Source: Acidiferrobacter sp.
GTDB lineage: Bacteria > Pseudomonadota > Gammaproteobacteria > Arenicellales > UBA868
Reading direction: 5' to 3'
NCBI GenBank assembly: GCA_002694065.1
Contig: NZKZ01000174.1
Span: 1 to 14,555, forward strand
DNA: 14,555 nucleotides
Under the pieces are notes generated by a model that saw only the letters and a list, made by a program, of their open reading frames with translations, made no database searches and was not told the DNA's origin. Of this stretch, positions 7,405 to 14,109 are shown in pieces. Each line of letters begins with the position of its first letter. Position 1 is the stretch's first letter. The position numbers and the translations under genes were made by a program.

Positions 7405-9006
7405 ATGACCGAAGCCAAAGCCCACAGTGCTTATGGCCTTGAAAACCACGGCCTGCGTAATCCGAAGGCCGTCCACTGGAATCTTACCCAGGCTACCCTC
7501 ATCGAGCATGCCATCCGCAAAGGCGAGGGGGCGCTCACCCGTTTCGGGCCGCTGGTCGTCAACACCGGACAACATACGGGCCGTTCCGCCAATGACAAGT
7601 TCGTCGTGCGGGACGAAACCACCGAGAACGAGATCTGGTGGGGCAAAGTGAATGTGCCTTACAGCCCTGAACACTTCGATGCACTTTTTGCGCGAATGTC
7701 CGATTATCTTGAGGACAGAGAATGGTACGTGCAGGATTGTTTCGCCGGCGCGGATCCTGACCGCCGTCTGCCGGTTCGTATCATCAACGAACTCGCTTGG
7801 CACAGCGCCTTCGCGCGCAACATGTTTATTGTTGGGTCAGACGAAGAGCAGGCCCGCCATGAGCCGCGTTTTACCGTGATCAATGCGCCCGGCTTCTCTG
7901 CGGATCCTGCGGTAGACGGGACCAACTCGCCAACCTTCATTATCGTTAATTTTTCCAAGAAGCTGGTCATCATTGGCGGTACGAGTTACGCAGGCGAGAC
8001 CAAAAAGTCGATCTTTAGCATCATGAATTACCTGCTGCCCCGTCAGGGCGTGCTGTCGATGCACGCCTCGGCCAACATCGGGGACGATGGCAGCACGGCG
8101 GTGTTCTTCGGCCTGTCGGGTACGGGTAAGACGACGCTGTCGGCCGACGCATCTCGAACTCTCATCGGCGATGACGAGCATGGCTGGAGCGAAAACGGCA
8201 TCTTCAATTTTGAGGGAGGCTGCTACGCCAAAGTGATCAAACTGTCTGCTGAACAAGAGCCGGAGATCTTCCAGACCACACGCACCTTCGGTACGATTCT
8301 GGAGAATGTGGTGCTGGATGAATCGGCCCGCGTGATCGATCTGGATGATGGTTCGCTGACAGAAAATACCCGCGCGTCGTATCCCATTTCCCAGATACCG
8401 AATGCCTCCGAGACCGGCCGAGGCGGTCAGCCAAAGAACATTGTGTTTTTGACCTGTGATGCTTTTGGTGTTTTGCCGCCAGTAGCGAAACTGTCTCCGG
8501 CCCAGGCCATGTACCACTTTATTAATGGCTATACCGCAAAAGTGGCTGGCACGGAAAAAGGCGTTACCGAGCCCTCGCCGACCTTTAGCCCCTGCTTTGG
8601 CGGACCTTTTTTGCCCCTGCATCCGCGGCAATACGCAGAACTGCTTGGGAAAAATATCGAAACCCATGGCGTGAAAGTCTGGTTCATCAATACCGGATGG
8701 ACCGGCGGCGCCTACGGCACGGGTCAACGCATGGCCATCCACCACACCCGTGCGATCGTCAACGCCGCGCTTGACGGAAAGCTGGATGGCGTGGCGACCG
8801 AAACGGATCCGATTTTCGGACTCGAGGTGCCGACCGAATGCCCCGGCGTTCCGGCTGATGTGCTGAATCCGCGAAACACCTGGACTGATGCCGAGGCCTA
8901 TGATGCCCAGGCCAGGAAACTGGCCGGACTCTTTCAGGAGAACTTTGCCAAGTACGCCGATGATCTGCCGGATGCCGTGAAGGCTGCCGGACCGCTCGCA
9001 GCCTGA
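7405..9006 (+). CDS. pckA: Phosphoenolpyruvate carboxykinase (ATP)
   Basis: This enzyme decarboxylates and phosphorylates oxaloacetate to PEP using ATP, the entry step of gluconeogenesis, in the cytosol. It has 533 residues, near the 540 of E. coli. Substrate-binding Arg60 lies in TGQHTGRSANDK. The Mn-site Lys201 (GETKKSIFS) and His220 (MHASANIG) are present. The kinase-1a P-loop is GLSGTGKTT (236-244). The metal-binding kinase-2 motif is LIGDDEHGW (253-261, with Asp256/Asp257). The NTGWTGG motif (429-435) is also present. The P-loop kinase type identifies the ATP form rather than the GTP form. Translation starts at ATG 7405 with a strong Shine-Dalgarno AAGGAG five bases upstream, preceded by a long structured leader. 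The isomerase gene 59 bases downstream shares the pathway. Confidence 0.97.
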   Translation: MTEAKAHSAYGLENHGLRNPKAVHWNLTQATLIEHAIRKGEGALTRFGPLVVNTGQHTGRSANDKFVVRDETTENEIWWGKVNVPYSPEHFDALFARMSDYLEDREWYVQDCFAGADPDRRLPVRIINELAWHSAFARNMFIVGSDEEQARHEPRFTVINAPGFSADPAVDGTNSPTFIIVNFSKKLVIIGGTSYAGETKKSIFSIMNYLLPRQGVLSMHASANIGDDGSTAVFFGLSGTGKTTLSADASRTLIGDDEHGWSENGIFNFEGGCYAKVIKLSAEQEPEIFQTTRTFGTILENVVLDESARVIDLDDGSLTENTRASYPISQIPNASETGRGGQPKNIVFLTCDAFGVLPPVAKLSPAQAMYHFINGYTAKVAGTEKGVTEPSPTFSPCFGGPFLPLHPRQYAELLGKNIETHGVKVWFINTGWTGGAYGTGQRMAIHHTRAIVNAALDGKLDGVATETDPIFGLEVPTECPGVPADVLNPRNTWTDAEAYDAQARKLAGLFQENFAKYADDLPDAVKAAGPLAA

Positions 9007-9037
9007 CTGGACCGAGCGATGTTCTCGCGACCGTCAG
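9003..9037 (+). other. Stem-loop between pckA and the isomerase gene
   Basis: CTGAC (9003-9007, overlapping the pckA stop) pairs with GTCAG (9033-9037). GG (9009-9010) pairs with CC (9031-9032), and CGAG (9013-9016) with CTCG (9024-9027) around a 7-base loop. No T-run follows, so it does not look like an intrinsic terminator. It may be an intercistronic processing or stability element. Found by eye only. Confidence 0.3.
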
Positions 9038-9065
9038 GTAACGTGATCGAGCCGTCGGAGCCGCG

Positions 9066-10637
9066 TTGAGCCAAGAATCTTCGGTATCCCTGGCCGGGCG
9101 GCTGTGGGAGCGCGATGTCATGCTCTGGCCGGGTGATGGCAGTGTCCAGGCCGCGATTCGTGATCGTCTCGGTTGGCTGGATAGCCCTCGCTGGCTCGCT
9201 GACCACCAGACAGAGTTAAGCGATTGGGCCCGCGACATTCGTGCCCGCGGCTTTTCTCAGGTGGTCCTCATCGGGATGGGGGGCTCAAGCCTCGCGGCTG
9301 AAGTGCTCGCTGAAGTTTTCGGTCCCGCCGGCGATGGACTGTCTTTGACTATTCTTGACAACACTCATCCGGATGCGATTACCGAGGCGTTGGGCAACCG
9401 GGCGTGGTCACGGATCCTCTTTGTTTTTTCATCAAAGTCCGGCTCCACGATCGAGGTACAGACCTTGTGCAGCTGGGTTCTGGATAACCTGGAAGAGCAG
9501 GGCGTGGCTGAACCCGGTGGGCAATGCGTTGCCATTACGGACCCGGGCAGCCCTCTTATGCATCTTGCGGTGCAACGCCATTTTCTTGACTGCCTTCAGA
9601 GCCCGCCCGATGTCGGCGGGCGCTTTTCGGCGCTGACCCCTTTTGCGATGGCGCCAGGGGCGCTGTTGGGAATGGACCTTGCAGCCATCGCGCAGAGCGC
9701 CCTGGACATGTCCGCGCAGTGCAAAGCCGATAAGACGTCAGACAATCCTGGGCTTGCACTTGGAAGTTGGCTTGCGGAGCAATCGCTGGCCGGGCGCGAC
9801 TGTCTGCAGCTGTGTATTGATGAACAATACTGTTCGTTTGGCTCGTGGGTTGAGCAACTCATTGCTGAGAGTACAGGTAAGGAAGGCAAAGGCATGTTGC
9901 CGTTGGACGGCACAGACGCTTCGGCACCGGGATCCCGTGTTGCGAGAGTGATTCTCGGTGCCAGTACCAATGAGACTTTCTGGCAGTGCTACCCGGAAGC
10001 GGATGATGACGGGATCCCGACCTGGCGGATCACGCTTCAGAAAGAGACAGATCTCGGCGGGGAGTTTTTCCGCTGGTGTTTTGCGGTTGCCATCGCTGGT
10101 GCGGTTATGCAGCTCAATCCTTTCGACGAACCCGACGTCGCCGCGACCAAAGCGGCCACCCGCCAGCTGATGGACGGGGAGGGTACGGCGGGCTCGGGGA
10201 CGCCATTGACCCCGCAGGATTTGGGCGCATCCCTGGCTTCTGCGGGGCAGGGAGCTTATCTGGCCATCCTGACCTATTTGCCGGATGAGCCCGCGCTTTT
10301 CGATGTGCTGGAAGAGTTTGCCAAGGCGGTCCGCGAACACTTCGACCTGCCGGTGACGCTGAATCCCGGTCCCCGATATCTTCACTCGACGGGTCAGCTA
10401 CACAAAGGCGGTAGCCCCCACGGCCTGTTTCTTTTTGTCCGGTCGGTGCCGGAGCGCGATCTTGATATCTTTGATGAGGACTTCGGGTTTGCGCATCTGA
10501 ATCATGCCCAAGCGGAGGGTGATCGTGCGGTCTTGACCGATCGGGGTCGAGCCGTCTGCAGTGTCGAACTGGTTGGACCCACCATGTCGTGTGTCGCGCA
10601 ATTACGCGGCGCCCTTGCGCCGATCCTGTCTGCATGA
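9066..10637 (+). CDS. pgi: Glucose-6-phosphate isomerase, transaldolase-fusion (Tal-Pgi) type, stand-alone
   Basis: The predicted role is interconversion of glucose-6-phosphate and fructose-6-phosphate. The 523 residues read as a SIS-fold PGI: VLIGMGGSSLA (67-77), FSSKSGSTIEVQT (121-133), VGGRFSALTPF (183-193), AESTGKEGKGM (267-277) whose Glu268 sits where PGIs carry the catalytic Glu of MESNGK, NPFDEPDVAATK (351-362) and YLHSTGQLHKGG (438-449). These variants and the C-terminal tail recall the PGI half of bifunctional transaldolase/isomerase proteins rather than E. coli Pgi, yet no transaldolase domain precedes it. The start is taken as TTG 9066 because GGAG (9057-9060) lies five bases upstream and no in-frame ATG comes before residue 19. 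The stop overlaps the next gene by 4 bases. The fold call is firm; the exact substrate is inferred. Confidence 0.82.
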   Translation: MSQESSVSLAGRLWERDVMLWPGDGSVQAAIRDRLGWLDSPRWLADHQTELSDWARDIRARGFSQVVLIGMGGSSLAAEVLAEVFGPAGDGLSLTILDNTHPDAITEALGNRAWSRILFVFSSKSGSTIEVQTLCSWVLDNLEEQGVAEPGGQCVAITDPGSPLMHLAVQRHFLDCLQSPPDVGGRFSALTPFAMAPGALLGMDLAAIAQSALDMSAQCKADKTSDNPGLALGSWLAEQSLAGRDCLQLCIDEQYCSFGSWVEQLIAESTGKEGKGMLPLDGTDASAPGSRVARVILGASTNETFWQCYPEADDDGIPTWRITLQKETDLGGEFFRWCFAVAIAGAVMQLNPFDEPDVAATKAATRQLMDGEGTAGSGTPLTPQDLGASLASAGQGAYLAILTYLPDEPALFDVLEEFAKAVREHFDLPVTLNPGPRYLHSTGQLHKGGSPHGLFLFVRSVPERDLDIFDEDFGFAHLNHAQAEGDRAVLTDRGRAVCSVELVGPTMSCVAQLRGALAPILSA

Positions 10638-11320
10638 AAGCGCTGCGCGCGATTTCCTTTGACCTCGACGACACGTTGTGGGCGATCTGGCCGGTCATAG
10701 ACCGGGCAGAGAAGACCTTGCATGACCACATCTGCAAAACATTTCCCCGAATCGCCGAAGCGCATGATGCGGCTGATCTGCGGCTTCAGCGGACTGAGAT
10801 TTACCAGCAGCGCCCGGACCTGACTCACGACCTGACTGAGTTGCGCCGACTCTCCTTTGAGTTGTTGCTTGAGCGTCACGGCTATGACCCTGAGGCGTCT
10901 CATGATCTGATTGCACGGTTTCTGGATCTTCGGCACGACGTGACGCTGTATCCGGATGTGGTTCCGGCGCTTGCCCGGTTGAGTGACCGGTTTCCGCTGA
11001 TTGCGCTCTCAAATGGGAACGCGGATGTTTCCCGGCTGGGGATTGGCCAATTTTTTCAAGGACAGATCAGCGCCCGCACGGCGGGAGTCAAGAAACCGGA
11101 TCCTGCGATTTTTGCGATGGCCTGCGAGCTGCTTTCCGCCGAGCCATCCGAGATACTGCATGTCGGAGATCATCCTGTGGAGGATGTTGTTGGTGCCCAG
11201 CAGGCAGGACTGAAAGGTGCCTGGGTCAATCGGGCGGAATCGACCTGGTCTGAGGAGCGCACTCCTGATTTGGTCGTAGCGGATCTAACACAACTTGCAG
11301 ATCGGCTAGCCACTATTTAG
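10634..11320 (+). CDS. yigB: HAD-superfamily phosphatase, YigB-like
   Basis: This is a 228-residue cytosolic HAD hydrolase. Motif I is SFDLDDTLW with nucleophile Asp9 and acid Asp11. Motif II is LIALSNGN, motif III is the Lys in GVKKPDPAIF, and motif IV is ILHVGDHPVEDVVGAQQAG, followed by GAWVNR. Overall it resembles E. coli YigB, which dephosphorylates the 5-amino-6-(phosphoribitylamino)uracil intermediate of riboflavin synthesis and also FMN. The cap domain is helical (about residues 16-105). The frame is open further upstream (to 10589), but the ATG at 10634 is preferred because it overlaps the isomerase stop as ATGA and places motif I near the N-terminus as in the family. HAD substrates are hard to predict, so the YigB assignment is probable rather than certain. 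The next gene encodes a flavoprotein, which may or may not be meaningful. Confidence 0.8.
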   Translation: MKALRAISFDLDDTLWAIWPVIDRAEKTLHDHICKTFPRIAEAHDAADLRLQRTEIYQQRPDLTHDLTELRRLSFELLLERHGYDPEASHDLIARFLDLRHDVTLYPDVVPALARLSDRFPLIALSNGNADVSRLGIGQFFQGQISARTAGVKKPDPAIFAMACELLSAEPSEILHVGDHPVEDVVGAQQAGLKGAWVNRAESTWSEERTPDLVVADLTQLADRLATI

Positions 11321-11330
11321 GGTCAGATTC

Positions 11331-12740
11331 ATGGAGCGAAGTGTTGATGTCGCCGTCATCGGCGCCGGGACAGCGGGTCTCGCTGCCGTCAGCCAGGTTC
11401 GACAGGCGAACAAGTCTTTTGTACTGATTAATGGCGGTGAGCTTGGGACGACCTGCGCGCGGGTAGGGTGCATGCCCTCTAAAGCGCTGATCCAGGTAGG
11501 GCATGACCTGCATCGCCGGCAATTGTTCGATCGCGAAGGCATCGAGGGCGGGGAAGGATTGTCCGCCAATCTGCCGGACGTTCTTGAACATGTTCGGGAC
11601 CTTCGCGACATTCTGGTAGATCGGGTGCTGGGGAACAGCACCGACCAGATGGAAGAGGAGTTTCTCGATGGCTATGCGCGCTTCGTCGAGCCCGGCCGGC
11701 TGCAGGTCGGCGATGAAGTCATCCAGGCTGAGAACATCATCATTGCGTGCGGGACCCGTCCGGTGGTGCCGTCAGCGTGGGTGGATTTTGGCGATCGGAT
11801 TCTTACCAGCGACACCCTGTTTGAACAGGAAGACCTGCCGGAAGCGGTCGCTGTGGTGGGTCTTGGCATCATTGGCCTGGAACTCGGGCAGGCACTGGCG
11901 CAGCTTGGCATAGCAGTCACCGGAATTGACCAGGCAGAAACGATTGCCGGGCTGTCTGATCCGAGCGCCCGACAAAGCGCGATCGAAGTGATGTCCAGGG
12001 CGTTTCCCCTGTGGCTCGGACACACCGCCGAACTGCAGGATGAAGGAGGACGCATCCGTGTGAGCGCAGGCGAGCAGTCCGTGGTCGTTGACAAGGTGCT
12101 CGCCGCGATGGGCCGGCAGCCCAATCTCGATTGGCTGGCGCTCGAGCATGCAGGTGTTGCGCTTGATGATCAAGGCGCACCGTCTTTCGATCCGGCCACC
12201 ATGCGCTGCGGCGACAGCCGGGTCTTTATCGCCGGAGATATCAGCGGCTCCGATCAGGTGCTGCACGAAGCCGCCGCGGAGGGCCGTATCGCAGGCTACA
12301 ACGCGGCGCGCGATGAGAGCGTCGCGTTTGCCCGCAAAACCCCGTTGGCGATTACGTTTAGTTCACCAAATATCTGCACGGTCGGCACGGCATATGACGC
12401 GCTCGATCCTGAAGAGACTGAGACCGGAGAGATGCGCCTTGGCCCGGTAGGCCGCGCACTGCTCATGGGCGCCAACCGGGGCATCATTCGTCTTTATGCC
12501 GACAAACGCAGTGGCGTACTGCTGGGCGCAACAGTCATCGCAGAAAGAGGCGAGCATCTGGCACATCTGCTCGCGTGGTGCATCGGCGAAAAGATGACTG
12601 TGCTGCAGTTACTGCGAAAACCTTTCTATCACCCAACGATGGAGGAGGCGATACAGGGAGCCCTTAAGGATCTGCTGCAGAAATTGGAACTTCCGACCAG
12701 CCCTCCGGATATCCCGCCGGAGCTTGAGGTATTGAACTGA
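11331..12740 (+). CDS. Dihydrolipoamide dehydrogenase-like flavoprotein disulfide reductase
   Basis: This is a class I pyridine nucleotide-disulfide oxidoreductase of 469 residues. The N-terminal FAD-binding motif is VAVIGAGTAGLAAV (7-20). The redox-active disulfide is Cys42/Cys47 in TTCARVGCMPSKALI. The NAD-binding motif is VGLGIIGLELG, followed by GIDQAE, whose acidic residue suggests NAD rather than NADP. The second FAD motif is VFIAGDISGSDQVLHEAA. The C-terminal catalytic dyad is HPTMEE (His434, Glu439). All catalytic parts are present. The TTCARVGC disulfide motif differs from GGTCLNVGC of the E3 subunits of 2-oxoacid dehydrogenases and marks a subgroup usually annotated as dihydrolipoyl dehydrogenase. 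No E1 or E2 gene is nearby, so the true disulfide substrate is open. It starts 10 bases after the phosphatase gene with an AGGG ribosome site. Confidence 0.85.
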   Translation: MERSVDVAVIGAGTAGLAAVSQVRQANKSFVLINGGELGTTCARVGCMPSKALIQVGHDLHRRQLFDREGIEGGEGLSANLPDVLEHVRDLRDILVDRVLGNSTDQMEEEFLDGYARFVEPGRLQVGDEVIQAENIIIACGTRPVVPSAWVDFGDRILTSDTLFEQEDLPEAVAVVGLGIIGLELGQALAQLGIAVTGIDQAETIAGLSDPSARQSAIEVMSRAFPLWLGHTAELQDEGGRIRVSAGEQSVVVDKVLAAMGRQPNLDWLALEHAGVALDDQGAPSFDPATMRCGDSRVFIAGDISGSDQVLHEAAAEGRIAGYNAARDESVAFARKTPLAITFSSPNICTVGTAYDALDPEETETGEMRLGPVGRALLMGANRGIIRLYADKRSGVLLGATVIAERGEHLAHLLAWCIGEKMTVLQLLRKPFYHPTMEEAIQGALKDLLQKLELPTSPPDIPPELEVLN

Positions 12741-12756
12741 GACGCTTTGCCCGCGC

Positions 12757-13296
12757 CTAGCGCCGTATCGGCGTGACCGTATCGACAAAAGGCGGGAAAT
12801 GATTATTGGGTCGATCGGAGAAGTACCGACGCAGGGATTGGATCACCACCGGAAAAGCCATTTCGGACCAGGGAATCTGATCCTCATCAAAAAGTTCAGT
12901 CTCAAGGCTTTCCTCGCCAGGCGCGAATTTCCCATCGCTTAACTGGGCGCGGAAAATCATATAGACCTGGTTAACGTGGGGAATGTTGAATACGGCATAG
13001 AGGCCGTGAATCTCTACGCGGGCGCAGGCTTCCTCAAGAGTCTCACGCATCGCCGCCTGCTCGATGGTCTCTCCGTTTTCCATGAAGCCCGCGGGTATGG
13101 TCCAAAGGCCGTGGCGAGGTTCAATTCCGCGTCGGCAAAGCAGTATTTGCCCCTGCCACTCGGGAATGCAACCGGCAACGATTTTGGGGTTTTGGTAATG
13201 AATCTGCCCGCAAGCATCACAGACGTGCCGCTCGCGGTTATCCCCCTGGGGTATCCGGATGCTGACTGGGGATCCACACTGACTGCAGAATTTCAT
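12757..13296 (-). CDS. NUDIX hydrolase with N-terminal zinc ribbon
   Basis: This 179-residue protein probably hydrolyses a nucleoside diphosphate linked to another group (NADH, ADP-ribose or FAD type), but the substrate is not readable. The N-terminal zinc ribbon has Cys4, Cys7, Cys26 and Cys29 (MKFCSQCGSPV, RHVCDACGQIHYQNPK), as in the Nudix_N_2 family. The NUDIX box begins at Gly70 (GFMENGE) and continues MRETLEEACARV. The metal-binding REtlEE core is intact, but the glycine usually following EEA is Cys91 (codon TGC). The frame extends to a GTG at 13326, but that codon lies inside a good extended -10 element. The family starts at MKFC, so ATG 13296 is chosen. It is convergent with the flavoprotein gene, with 16 bases between the stops. 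Confidence 0.88.
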   Translation of the reverse strand: MKFCSQCGSPVSIRIPQGDNRERHVCDACGQIHYQNPKIVAGCIPEWQGQILLCRRGIEPRHGLWTIPAGFMENGETIEQAAMRETLEEACARVEIHGLYAVFNIPHVNQVYMIFRAQLSDGKFAPGEESLETELFDEDQIPWSEMAFPVVIQSLRRYFSDRPNNHFPPFVDTVTPIRR

Positions 13297-13324
13297 AACC
13301 AAATCGCTTTTTGAAACCGATATC

Positions 13325-13333
13325 ACTATAGCA
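13325..13333 (-). promoter_or_regulatory. Candidate extended -10 promoter of the NUDIX gene
   Basis: On the minus strand this reads TGCTATAGT, TGn plus a 5/6 match to TATAAT. The expected start of transcription near 13318 gives a leader of about 22 bases to the ATG at 13296. No convincing -35 is visible. The element overlaps the alternative GTG start (13324-13326), which argues against that start. Confidence 0.4.
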
Positions 13334-13456
13334 CTGCCGATGTATTGCTGGTGAAGTCATGAATCTGCGCCTAAGGCGAAAAGAGGCATTGAAAGTTTCT
13401 TCGCTGAACATGGAAAATACGGACTTCCCTGAATTCACGTGATGCGAGTGTGTTGC

Positions 13457-13843
13457 ATGTCCGAAACTGATAGCCCTGTTCAGCAAAATGTCTTTGGCGA
13501 GCCTCTGGAGCTGTGCTCTGAAAAACCTCTCACTGGCTGGTTCAGAGACGGCTGCTGCAATACGGATGAGGGTGACCGCGGGGCGCATACGGTGTGCGCC
13601 AAAGTGACTGATGAGTTTTTGCAATGGCTGAAGTCGGATGGCAATGACCTCATCACACCCCATCCCGAGTTTGGTTTCCCAGGTCTTAAGGATGGCGACT
13701 GCTGGTGTGTGTGCGCGGGCTCTTACGCCCGAGCACTGGAGGCGGGTGTGGCCTGCAAGCTCTACCTGTCGCGCACCAACATCCGGACGCTTGAACTCAT
13801 CCCGATCGAGAAACTCAAGCCCTTTGCGTTGGATCTTTCCTGA
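13457..13843 (+). CDS. DUF2237 family protein of unknown function
   Basis: This is a small cysteine-rich soluble protein of 128 residues with no signal peptide. It matches the DUF2237 pattern throughout: NVFGEPLELCSEKPLTGWFR (11-30), DGCCNTDEGDRGAHTVCA (31-48), VTDEFLQWLKSDGNDL, HPEFGFPGLKDGDCWCVCA and the C-terminal RTLELIPIEKLKPFAL. The conserved cysteine pair (33-34) and WCVCA suggest a metal or redox site, which is inference, since the family has no assigned function. The start is uncertain. ATG 13457 gives the length normal for the family, while ATG 13442 or GTG 13439 would add MRVCC-type residues. None has a strong ribosome site. It diverges from the NUDIX gene. A weak promoter-like pair, TTGAAA (13389) and GAAAAT (13413), lies upstream. 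Confidence 0.85.
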   Translation: MSETDSPVQQNVFGEPLELCSEKPLTGWFRDGCCNTDEGDRGAHTVCAKVTDEFLQWLKSDGNDLITPHPEFGFPGLKDGDCWCVCAGSYARALEAGVACKLYLSRTNIRTLELIPIEKLKPFALDLS

Positions 13844-13869
13844 TACCCGGATTCTTCAGCGCAATATGC

Positions 13870-13898
13870 TTGACGAAAGCGTGCGGGTGATTTGTAAT
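13870..13898 (+). promoter_or_regulatory. Sigma70-type promoter of tRNA-Phe
   Basis: TTGACG (13870-13875) and TGTAAT (13893-13898) are each 5/6 matches to consensus and are separated by exactly 17 bases. The bases after the -10 are C-rich (TCCCTTCCCC), as in stable-RNA promoters under stringent control. Expected initiation near 13905 leaves a leader of roughly 22 bases before the tRNA. Confidence 0.7.
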
Positions 13899-13927
13899 TC
13901 CCTTCCCCGCTAAGGGTCCTCTTCAAA

Positions 13928-14003
13928 GGCCAGGTAGCTCAGTTGGTAGAGCAGTGGACTGAAAATCCTCGTGTCGGCAGTTCGATTCTGTCCCTGGCCA
14001 CCA
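13928..14003 (+). tRNA. tRNA-Phe (anticodon GAA)
   Basis: This is a 76-base tRNA folded by hand. The acceptor arms GGCCAGG (13928-13934) and CCTGGCC (13993-13999) pair perfectly. The D-arm is GCTC/GAGC. The anticodon stem GTGGA (13954-13958) with TCCTC (13966-13970) encloses loop CTGAAAA with anticodon GAA (13961-13963). The variable loop is GTGTC, and the T-arm GGCAG/CTGTC has loop TTCGATT. The discriminator is A and CCA is encoded (14001-14003). One oddity is that positions 28 and 42 (13955 and 13969) are T and T, a mismatch in the anticodon stem. It has its own promoter upstream and no clear terminator beyond a short T-rich patch (TCTTTTC). Confidence 0.96.
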
Positions 14004-14109
14004 TCTTTTCAATAATATTTGCTCGATTTATCGACTTAAAAGAAGTTACAGATAAATCTAAATCAGTTATTTCTGAGTGAATCTTTGCGAAACACGAGAG
14101 GGTTAGCAA
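14004..14109. other. AT-rich gap directly 3' of tRNA-Phe
   Basis: By hand count 33 of these 106 bases are G or C (about 31 percent), far below the genes to the left. It holds the short palindrome TCGATTTATCGA (14023-14034), with no T-run after it. A good Shine-Dalgarno, GAGAGGG (14096-14102), precedes the next gene. No reading frame, integrase or second copy of the tRNA 3' end is visible inside the window. Confidence 0.5.

Noticed and set aside
7837..8745. Open frame of 302 codons on the minus strand, opposite pckA
   Set aside because: It is a mirror of the pckA coding sequence, with no family resemblance and no ribosome site noted.
12761..12773. Hairpin CGCCG-TAT-CGGCG between the convergent flavoprotein and NUDIX genes as a terminator
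   Set aside because: It has only five pairs, lies inside the 3' end of the NUDIX coding sequence, and has no T-run on either side.
13327..13438. Possible small gene or RNA in the NUDIX-DUF2237 gap
   Set aside because: Only a ten-codon frame (ATG 13410) and a 4-base-pair hairpin (CGCC-TAA-GGCG) are present. The stretch is better explained as a divergent promoter region.
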